Origin: Pseudomonadota bacterium
GTDB taxonomy: Bacteria > Pseudomonadota > Alphaproteobacteria > Acetobacterales > Acetobacteraceae
Length of the DNA stretch: 5,264 nt
Assembly (NCBI GenBank): GCA_021779655.1
Contig: JAJYAF010000195.1
Location: 1-5,264, forward strand
Reading direction: 5' to 3'
Below are positions 1-4,433 of this stretch, piece by piece. The translations under genes and the position numbers were made by a program. Under the pieces are notes generated by a model. It did no database searches, was not told where the DNA came from, and saw only the letters and a list, made by a program, of their open reading frames with translations. Position 1 is the stretch's first letter; each line of letters starts with the position of its first letter.

Positions 1-1
1 C

Positions 2-895
2 AGCGGCTATGTCAGCGGCGTTTTTGTCAAGAACAATCAGCCGGTCCGCCAGGGCCAGCTGCTGTTCACGATCGACGATCGGGATTACAAGGTCGCCCTG
101 GCCGGCGCCAAGGCCGACATGGCGGCCGCTCAAGCGGCGATCATCAGCGACATCGCGCAGATCGGTCTGCAAAAGACCCGGATCGCCGAGGCCGCCGCCC
201 AGTTGGAAGCGGACAGGGCAAGGCTTGCTTTCGCGACAACCAACCAGCGCCGCTATGCCGCCCTCGTCCGCACCGGCGCCAGCACGAGGCAGAACGCCGA
301 CCAGGCGGATACCGGGCTTGCCACCGCCAAGGCGACCGTCGACGCCGACAGCGCGAGCCTGGCCGGTGCGCAACGGCAGGTGGACGTGTTGCGCGCGGAA
401 CTGGCCCAGGCCAGGGCAAGCCTCGCGCAGGCCACGGCGAGCGCGCGGCAGGCGACCATCAATCTCGGCCACACCCAGGTCGTCGCGCCGTTCGAGGGGG
501 TGGTCGGCAACAAGACCGTGGCGCTCGGCGATTATCTGCAAATCGGCACGCCGGTGATGGCGGTAGTACCGCTGAACGCGGTCTATATCACCGCGAACTA
601 CAAGGAGACTCAGGTCGAAGGGATAGAACCGGGCCAGCCGGTCTCGGTCTCGGTCGACGGCTTTCCCGATCTCAAGGTCACCGGCACGGTGGAAAGCATC
701 GCCCCATCAAGCGGCCAGGAGTTCGCGCTGCTGCCGCCCGATAACGCGACCGGCAATTTCATCAAAATCGTCCAGCGCGTGCCGGTGAAAATCGTTTTGA
801 ATCTGAATCGGGACAATCTCGGCAAGCTGCGCCCCGGCATGTCGGTTGAACCCGACATCGACACCAGGCCGCGGCGTCGGCACGCGGCGCCCTAG
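2..895 (+). CDS. HlyD/EmrA-family efflux periplasmic adaptor subunit (5' partial)
   Basis: This is the periplasmic membrane-fusion protein that links an inner-membrane MFS exporter to an outer-membrane channel. The start and the membrane anchor lie before the window; 297 codons are visible. Residues 1-33 hold the first half of the lipoyl/biotinyl-like domain (SGYVSGVFVKNNQPVRQGQ). Residues about 35-150 form a long Ala/Gln/Arg-rich coiled-coil hairpin. Residues about 152-186 are the second lipoyl half (LGHTQVVAPFEGVVGNK). The rest is the beta-barrel with the EmrA-type stretches YKETQVEG and LLPPDNATGNFIKIVQRVPV, which closely resemble E. coli EmrA. The frame is open from the window edge to TAG at 893-895. 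The permease ATG follows one base later, so the two genes are surely co-transcribed and probably translationally coupled. The substrate cannot be read from the sequence. Confidence 0.95.
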   Translation, partial: SGYVSGVFVKNNQPVRQGQLLFTIDDRDYKVALAGAKADMAAAQAAIISDIAQIGLQKTRIAEAAAQLEADRARLAFATTNQRRYAALVRTGASTRQNADQADTGLATAKATVDADSASLAGAQRQVDVLRAELAQARASLAQATASARQATINLGHTQVVAPFEGVVGNKTVALGDYLQIGTPVMAVVPLNAVYITANYKETQVEGIEPGQPVSVSVDGFPDLKVTGTVESIAPSSGQEFALLPPDNATGNFIKIVQRVPVKIVLNLNRDNLGKLRPGMSVEPDIDTRPRRRHAAP

Positions 896-896
896 C

Positions 897-2453
897 ATGC
901 CGGAAGATAAGGTTCCGCTGCGCACCAAGGCCGCGGTCGGCGGCGCTTTGCTCGGTGCCTTCATGGCCGTACTCAACACCCAGGTAGTCAACACCTCGCT
1001 GGCCGATATCGAGGGCGGCATCGGCACCGGGCTCGACAATGGTGGCTGGATCTCGACCGCCTATCTGATCGGCGAAATCGTGGTCATCCCGCTTTCCGGC
1101 TGGCTTTCCGCGGTTTTTTCCCTGCGCCGCTACCTCATCACCAACACCGTCCTGTTTCTGTTCTTCTCCGCCACATGCGGCATGGTTTCGAATTTTCCGG
1201 AAATGGTGGTGCTGCGCGCCTTGCAGGGTTTCTGCGGTGGCGTCCTGATCCCGCTGGCGCTTACCAGTATTGTCCTCCTTCTGCCGCCCCGCGCGCGGCC
1301 GATCGGATTTTCATTGTTCGCGCTCACCTCCACCTTCGCCCCGGCGATAGGACCCACCATCGGTGGCTATATCACCGATATGTACAATTGGCGTTTTATT
1401 TTCTTCCTCAACCTGGTTCCGGGCGCGATCATGCTGCCGGCGCTGATCTGGGGGCTGGAGAGGGCGCCGATGCAGCTTGAAAAATTCCGCGAGGGCGACT
1501 GGTTCGGCGTGATCACCATGGCAATCGGGCTGAGCACGCTGCAAATCGTGCTGGAGGAAGGCAACAAGGATGACTGGTTCGGCTCCGCCTTCATTCGGGA
1601 CACCAGCATCATCTCCGCCATCGCGCTTATTCTGTTCCTGATCATCGAGCTCACGAACAAAAATCCGCTCGTCAACCTCTATTTGTTCAAGTCGCGCAAT
1701 TTCATCTTCATCGGCATCGCCAACACCATGCTGGGCTTCGTGCTGTATTCGGCGGTCTACCTCATCCCGACTTATCTTTCGCAATCGCACGGCTACAGCG
1801 CGCGGCAGGCAGGCGGCATCATGGCCTGGGTAGGCCTGCCGCAGCTCATGATCATCCCTTTCATGCCTCTGCTGATGCGCCGCTTCGATGTGCGTTGGCT
1901 GCTGCTGTTCGGGTTCGTGGTCTTCGCCATGAGCAATTTCATGAATCTCAGTCTCAGCCCCGATGACAGCGGGCCGCAGCTTCTCATCCCCAATCTCATC
2001 CGCGCGGTGGGCCAGGCGATGATTTTTCCCTGTACTTCCGTCATCGCCACGGCCGGCATCCCGACCCAGGATACCGCATCCGCCTCCTCGCTCTTCAACA
2101 TGATGCGCAATCTCGGCGGCGCGATCGGCATCGCGATGACACAAACCTTCATCACCAACCGGGAAAAATTTCATTCGGCCATCATCACGCCGGATGTGAG
2201 CCTGCTGCAGCCGGCCACGCGTGAGCGCCTGGCCATGCTGCAGAGCTATTTTGAAAGCCATGGCGTACCGGATCCCAACACGGCCATGAGCCAGGCGATC
2301 ATCGCCGTGGGCCACACTGTGCAGGCGCAGTCCTATTATTTCGCCTATGGCGATGCTTTCGGCATGCTCGGCTGCGGCATGGTCGTCGCGGCGCTTGCCA
2401 CGATGTGCCTGCGCAAGCTCCCGGTGATACAGCCCCCCTCCGGCGCGCATTAA
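897..2453 (+). CDS. DHA2-family (EmrB-like, 14-TMS) MFS multidrug efflux permease
   Basis: This is a proton-driven drug exporter of the inner membrane and the partner of the upstream EmrA-like adaptor. The 518-residue product matches the usual length of about 510-520 for EmrB. Visible features are TM1 with NTQVVNTSLADI (27-38), a motif A-like loop GWLSAVFSLRRYL (68-80), motif B LRALQGFCGGVLIPL (106-120, with R107 and G111), the antiporter motif C with GPTIGGYITDMYNWRFIFFLN-type sequence (152-172), and the EmrB-typical DTASASSLFNMMRNLGGAIGIA region (392-412). Hydrophobic segments cover most of the length. ATG 897 was chosen because it lies one base after the adaptor stop; the frame is open back to a TTG at 846, but that would lie inside the adaptor gene. 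There is no clear Shine-Dalgarno, which fits translational coupling. The TAA stop (2451-2453) overlaps the most likely upstream limit of the next gene. Confidence 0.96.
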   Translation: MPEDKVPLRTKAAVGGALLGAFMAVLNTQVVNTSLADIEGGIGTGLDNGGWISTAYLIGEIVVIPLSGWLSAVFSLRRYLITNTVLFLFFSATCGMVSNFPEMVVLRALQGFCGGVLIPLALTSIVLLLPPRARPIGFSLFALTSTFAPAIGPTIGGYITDMYNWRFIFFLNLVPGAIMLPALIWGLERAPMQLEKFREGDWFGVITMAIGLSTLQIVLEEGNKDDWFGSAFIRDTSIISAIALILFLIIELTNKNPLVNLYLFKSRNFIFIGIANTMLGFVLYSAVYLIPTYLSQSHGYSARQAGGIMAWVGLPQLMIIPFMPLLMRRFDVRWLLLFGFVVFAMSNFMNLSLSPDDSGPQLLIPNLIRAVGQAMIFPCTSVIATAGIPTQDTASASSLFNMMRNLGGAIGIAMTQTFITNREKFHSAIITPDVSLLQPATRERLAMLQSYFESHGVPDPNTAMSQAIIAVGHTVQAQSYYFAYGDAFGMLGCGMVVAALATMCLRKLPVIQPPSGAH

Positions 2454-3081
2454 GCCGCAATACACCATCAAATGCCCCTATTGCACGGCCCAACTGCAGA
2501 TCGACCAGGACAGAGACGACCCAAAGCCTGACGATCCGGTATCCTGTTACTTTCATGGCGTGATCGGTACGCGGCTGAGCGTTTTTCTGGCGGCTAAAAA
2601 CGGTGACCTGGAAATGGTCAGCGAGGACCCTGTTAATGAAGAGCGGCCAAAAGCCATTCATTCCGTTCAACTGACCTTTGATCAGATAAAGGCGCTTGTG
2701 AAGGCAAATAACAAGTCCGGGTTGAGTGATGACCTGATTATCGCAATGGCTTGGAAAGAATCGAGTTTTATTCCCGGCAGCAAAAATTCAAATAGTACGG
2801 CGGCAGGACTCCTGCAAATGGAGGTTGGTGCGATACGGGAACTCCGGCGAATAGGTCAGTGGTCTGGCGGTTTTGACGTTTTCGATCCTGCCGAGAATAT
2901 CGCCGCCGGCTCGCTATATCTTACTCGCGAGATACATCTGGCTGGAGGAAATCTCGTGCAAGGATTAGATAAATATGGCGGCAGACGCGGATACGCGACC
3001 GATATTTTGCGGACAACCCAAGATTTGCAAAAAAATCCTTCGGACCCGATGCAGGTCTTAAAACAGGAGATTCACCGATGA
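2449..3081 (+). CDS. Zinc-ribbon-like plus SLT lytic transglycosylase protein, putative antibacterial effector (start unresolved)
   Basis: This is predicted to cleave the glycan strands of peptidoglycan. The frame is open from 2428 to TGA 3079-3081. Counting from ATT 2449 as residue 1, C9-P-Y-C12 and C33-Y-F-H36 look like a small zinc-binding ribbon. The SLT fold follows: catalytic Glu104 in WKESSF (codon 2758-2760), AAGLLQM, then NIAAGSLYL and LDKYGG, equivalent to the family's ES, GLMQ, NIxxG and AYNxG motifs. There is no signal peptide or membrane segment, so a toxin would have to be exported by a dedicated machine. The next gene encodes an exported partner, as for effector/immunity pairs. 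The first normal start in frame is GTG 2560, without an SD, and it would remove the zinc-ribbon. The only candidate before the ribbon is ATT 2449, overlapping the permease stop (ATTAA). Either a rare start, a mutated ATG or a truncated 5' end is possible. Alternatives are a phage or conjugation (VirB1-like) transglycosylase. The SLT call is firm; the effector role is inferred. Confidence 0.75.
   Translation: MKPQYTIKCPYCTAQLQIDQDRDDPKPDDPVSCYFHGVIGTRLSVFLAAKNGDLEMVSEDPVNEERPKAIHSVQLTFDQIKALVKANNKSGLSDDLIIAMAWKESSFIPGSKNSNSTAAGLLQMEVGAIRELRRIGQWSGGFDVFDPAENIAAGSLYLTREIHLAGGNLVQGLDKYGGRRGYATDILRTTQDLQKNPSDPMQVLKQEIHR
3065..3080 (+). promoter_or_regulatory. Strong ribosome binding site and ATG (ATGA overlap) that is out of frame with the following gene
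   Basis: AGGAG at 3065-3069 is followed after 8 bases by ATG 3078-3080, which overlaps the toxin stop as ATGA. This is the classic layout of a coupled gene pair. Read from this ATG, however, translation stops after six codons (MKECSL, TGA 3096-3098). Adding one base within AAAGA would give MKRVLPLKIF and join the long frame of the next gene exactly. Confidence 0.7.
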
Positions 3082-3085
3082 AAGA

Positions 3086-3664
3086 GTGCTCCCTTTGAAA
3101 ATTTTCCTGCGATATAGTTATGTTTTGGTTATCTTGATAGGCTGCCGCACCGCAGCATATGCCGACGCGCTCCTGGATCGGGTTACTGCATATGTAAGCA
3201 ATGACGACATGACCGATAATGAAACATTTCAGCTGGATATCGACGAGAAAGAGGTATTGTTGAAATTGCCTCACGCTCAACCGCCGCTTACGGACTATGC
3301 CTTTGTCAGAACCGTGCATATCGCTTGCATCGAGGGATGCGCATCGAGCGTCAAGTATAGCGAGCAGTTTGATGATATTCCCATCGCCGCATTTTGCCTT
3401 CTTGACGGCAGTCCGGATCTGGTGACGCTGTGGGCTACAGGCTCGGCTTATGAGATAAGGATTTATCACGTCGGACATGGATCGATATCGAAAGTTCTAG
3501 ATCAAGGTTCGGTGACTGTGCCGCAAATCAAAGTTGTTAACAATCATGGCGCTTTAGCTGTTTTGCTGGCCGATCCCAGCTTGGAAGCCAATTTCCCGCA
3601 TCCCCGTATATTTCAGACCTGGCGATGGAACGGAAAAATCTACCAAGTGACGCCACGTAATTAG
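3086..3664 (+). CDS. Exported protein of unknown family, putative periplasmic immunity protein (possible frameshift at start)
   Basis: I do not recognise the family. From GTG 3086 the product has 192 residues. The N-terminus is a signal sequence: K5 and R9, a hydrophobic core YVLVILIG (12-19), then either a lipobox L17-I-G-C20 or a signal peptidase I site after AYA (26). The mature part is soluble, with several Cys (HIACIEGC and AFCLLDG) that could form a disulfide, and a C-terminal FQTWRWNGKIYQVTP strand-rich end. It therefore acts in the periplasm or on a membrane facing it, where an SLT toxin would attack. Its gene follows the transglycosylase immediately, with low GC like it. GTG 3086 is 16 bases from the SD and so is a poor start; the intended start is probably ATG 3078 with a one-base loss, giving MKRVLPLKIF. 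If real, the loss may silence the gene; if it is a sequencing error, the gene is intact. The immunity role rests on context only. Confidence 0.7.
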   Translation: MLPLKIFLRYSYVLVILIGCRTAAYADALLDRVTAYVSNDDMTDNETFQLDIDEKEVLLKLPHAQPPLTDYAFVRTVHIACIEGCASSVKYSEQFDDIPIAAFCLLDGSPDLVTLWATGSAYEIRIYHVGHGSISKVLDQGSVTVPQIKVVNNHGALAVLLADPSLEANFPHPRIFQTWRWNGKIYQVTPRN

Positions 3665-3710
3665 AGCAACATCCCCCTGACCGGAATCAGTCAGGAGGAT
3701 AAAGTTGCTC
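3664..3710. repeat. Palindromic extragenic element / strong hairpin after the putative immunity gene
   Basis: GAGCAAC (3664-3670) pairs with GTTGCTC (3704-3710). Inside it ATCCCCCTGAC (3671-3681) pairs with GTCAGGAGGAT (3690-3700) with one mismatch, around the loop CGGAATCA, with an AAA bulge at 3701-3703. It begins at the last base of the stop codon. There is no T-run on the plus side, so it is not a standard intrinsic terminator, although it could still protect or end the mRNA. The TAGAGC opening and the length near 47 bp resemble dispersed palindromic repeats common between genes in alphaproteobacteria; that link is inferred. Confidence 0.65.
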
Positions 3711-3724
3711 GCCAAAACAAAGAG

Positions 3725-3768
3725 CTAGAGCGCGCTGAGCGTTTACGCTCAGCATGAAAGCGCGCTAG
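3725..3768. repeat. Second palindromic element (CTAG-bounded) with internal hairpin
   Basis: GCTGAGCG (3734-3741) and CGCTCAGC (3746-3753) form a perfect 8-bp stem with loop TTTA. Around it lie CTAGAGCGCG (3725-3734) and GCGCGCTAG (3760-3768), which extend the symmetry with an internal loop. Like the element 15 bases upstream, it opens with TAGAGC. Its right edge is the CTAG at which the IS remnant is inserted. Confidence 0.55.
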
Positions 3769-3785
3769 CAGCCTGTCGGATTGGG
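3769..3785 (+). repeat. Left terminal inverted repeat of the IS1182-type element
   Basis: CAGCCTGTCGGATTGGG matches the inverted right end over 17 of 18 positions, with a single-base gap after CAGCCTGT. CTAG precedes it. Confidence 0.85.
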
Positions 3786-4049
3786 GATTCCCCGACGCGA
3801 GGTTGTCTGGCTAGGATCGGGCATGTCGAATTTTGTTCCGTTCAATCGGGATCAGTCGTTCCTGAGCCATGGCGTGTGGAGATGAAAGCCAAACTGGAGA
3901 CCGAGGATGGAAAGAACCGATACAGACAGCGCAAGCAAACCATCGAGCCGGTCTTCGGCATCATCAAGAGCGCGATCGGCTTCGTCCGCTTCCACCTCCG
4001 CGGTCTCGGCAACGTCACCAATGAGTGGCGGCTGATCGCTCTCGCTTAG

Positions 4050-4106
4050 ACCAGCCCGCCTTGTCATCGCTCTTCGAGTCCCGCGGCGGGCTGGTATAAG
4101 CTTTTT
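4050..4106 (+). terminator. Stem-loop followed by T-run (possible intrinsic terminator)
   Basis: ACCAGCCCGCC (4050-4060) and GGCGGGCTGGT (4085-4095) form a perfect 11-bp GC-rich stem around a 24-base loop. T5 follows at 4102-4106, six bases after the stem. The long loop and the gap to the T-run make terminator function uncertain; it may simply be the left hairpin of the small insertion. Confidence 0.4.
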
Positions 4107-4138
4107 GGCGCGCGGCCGCCCCGCCAGTCCCGCGCGCA

Positions 4139-4164
4139 ACCGGTCAGCCTTAAGGCTGACCGGT
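4139..4164. repeat. Perfect 26-bp palindrome
   Basis: The left half, ACCGGTCAGCCTT, is followed directly by its exact reverse complement, with no spacer. It is the right-hand hairpin of the small insertion. It could also be a dimeric protein binding site, but no binder is suggested by the context. Confidence 0.8.
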
Positions 4165-4250
4165 ATTACAACTGCCGGAGCCTCGCCCGCCTCCAGGAAG
4201 CCTGACACAATCAGATCACCATCATCCGCTATCGATTAGCCTTCCAAAAG

Positions 4251-4268
4251 CCCAATCCGAACAGGCTG
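4251..4268 (-). repeat. Right terminal inverted repeat of the IS1182-type element
   Basis: CCCAATCCGAACAGGCTG is the reverse complement of the left end apart from one base. CTAG follows at 4269-4272. Confidence 0.85.
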
Positions 4269-4272
4269 CTAG

Positions 4273-4344
4273 CGCGGTTGCGTTCACAGGCCATCGCTTC
4301 CAGCCGGCCCGGCGGGTACCCTCTTGCCAGGCCGGCGAAACTAT
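4273..4344. other. Spacer between the IS remnant and the radical SAM control region
   Basis: There is no coding frame. The only structure seen is a 7-bp inverted repeat, GCCGGCC (4303-4309) with GGCCGGC (4330-4336), around a 20-base loop and without a T-run. The left edge continues the target palindrome (CTAG then CGCG). Confidence 0.4.
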
Positions 4345-4359
4345 GTTCTTGTTATGTTC
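4345..4359 (+). promoter_or_regulatory. LexA SOS box (GTTC-N7-GTTC)
   Basis: GTTC at 4345-4348 and GTTC at 4356-4359 are separated by exactly seven AT-rich bases (TTGTTAT). This is the direct-repeat LexA operator known from alphaproteobacteria (also written GAAC-N7-GAAC). It lies 70 bases before the radical SAM start, in the AT-rich upstream region where a promoter would be expected. I see no convincing sigma70 -35/-10 pair; TTGTTA at 4349-4354 within the box could serve as a -35. Confidence 0.65.
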
Positions 4360-4388
4360 ACAAGTTATTCAAAATAATCGGCTCCGTA

Positions 4389-4433
4389 ATGAAAAAGCAC
4401 GAGGATGAACAAAAAATGAACAAACGGAAATGA
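4389..4433 (+). CDS. Possible 14-codon leader ORF upstream of the radical SAM gene
   Basis: ATG 4389 reads MKKHEDEQKMNKRK and stops at TGA 4431-4433, which overlaps the radical SAM ATG (4430-4432) as ATGA. A second in-frame ATG at 4416 has GAGG at 4401-4404, 11 bases before it. The peptide is extremely charged and unlikely to have its own function. Its translation could bring ribosomes to the next start, which lacks a good SD. It may also be chance. Confidence 0.25.
   Translation: MKKHEDEQKMNKRK

Larger units (their letters stand above)
4049..4166. mobile_element. Small MITE-like insertion (about 118 bp) with TA duplication inside the transposase remnant
   Basis: The transposase C-terminus is split between LIALA (ending at 4046) and YNCRSLARLQEA (from 4167). 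TA stands on both sides (4047-4048 and 4167-4168), so removal of one TA plus the insert restores the codon TAC and the reading frame. The insert holds two hairpins, 4050-4095 and 4139-4164, joined by a very GC-rich linker; each starts with ACC and ends in GGTAT. The two ends do not form a good classic inverted repeat with each other. TA duplication is typical of IS630/Tc1-mariner-derived MITEs, but the family is unproven. Confidence 0.6.
3823..4205 (+). pseudogene. IS1182-family transposase remnant (N- and C-terminal fragments)
   Basis: The N-terminal piece starts at ATG 3823 and reads MSNFVPFNRDQSFL, like the FxPxxxDQxxLLP opening of IS1182 transposases. It then runs into the deletion junction at about 3862-3876 and stops at 3883-3885. 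The C-terminal piece is in another frame from about 3876 (VEMKAKLETEDGKNRYRQRK, then QTIEPVFGIIK and FHLRGLGNVTNEWRLIALA). The Glu of IEPVFG is likely the E of the DDE triad. The frame then meets TAG 4047-4049 at the edge of a small insertion. The last codons resume at 4167 as YNCRSLARLQEA with stop TGA 4203-4205. With the insertion removed, LIALA joins YNCR without a frame break. The two catalytic Asp are absent, so the gene is dead. Confidence 0.85.
3769..4268. mobile_element. Internally deleted IS1182-family element (500 bp) with nested insertion
   Basis: The ends are inverted repeats: CAGCCTGTCGGATTGGG at 3769-3785 and, read inward from the right end, CAGCCTGTTCGGATTGGG (4268-4251), identical except for one missing T on the left. 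CTAG stands directly outside both ends (3765-3768 and 4269-4272), consistent with a 4-bp target duplication. Inside are only the first about 14 and last about 70 codons of an IS1182-type transposase, so about four fifths of the gene is missing. A smaller element of about 118 bp is inserted near the right end. The element cannot move by itself but could be mobilised in trans by a full-length relative. Confidence 0.85.

Noticed and set aside
9..557. Plus-strand open frame (182 codons) overlapping the adaptor gene
   Set aside because: It is an Arg/Pro/Ser-rich translation typical of a wrong frame in GC-rich DNA; the HlyD/EmrA frame explains the region.
846..896. Upstream TTG start for the permease (17 extra residues)
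   Set aside because: It lies within the adaptor gene, and the added MNPTSTPGRGVGTRRPS is low-complexity and hydrophilic; ATG 897 one base after the stop fits better.
1311..2471. Long minus-strand open frame (386 codons) opposite the permease
   Set aside because: It is the antisense shadow of a clear 14-helix MFS protein; its translation is rich in His, Arg, Asp and Glu and has no recognisable domain.
3693..3728. Perfect AGGAGG (3693-3698) followed by TTG 3705
   Set aside because: The frame is only seven codons long (stop TAG 3726-3728), and the AGGAGG is explained as one arm of the hairpin.
3852..4208. Minus-strand open frame of 118 codons across the IS remnant
   Set aside because: It runs antisense through the transposase fragment and the nested insertion; there is no recognisable domain and the composition is low-complexity.
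3664..4272. CRISPR array
   Set aside because: The repeats here are inverted and differ from each other; there are no regularly spaced direct repeats.
4303..4336. GC-rich 7-bp inverted repeat as a terminator
   Set aside because: It has a 20-base loop and no T-run on either side.
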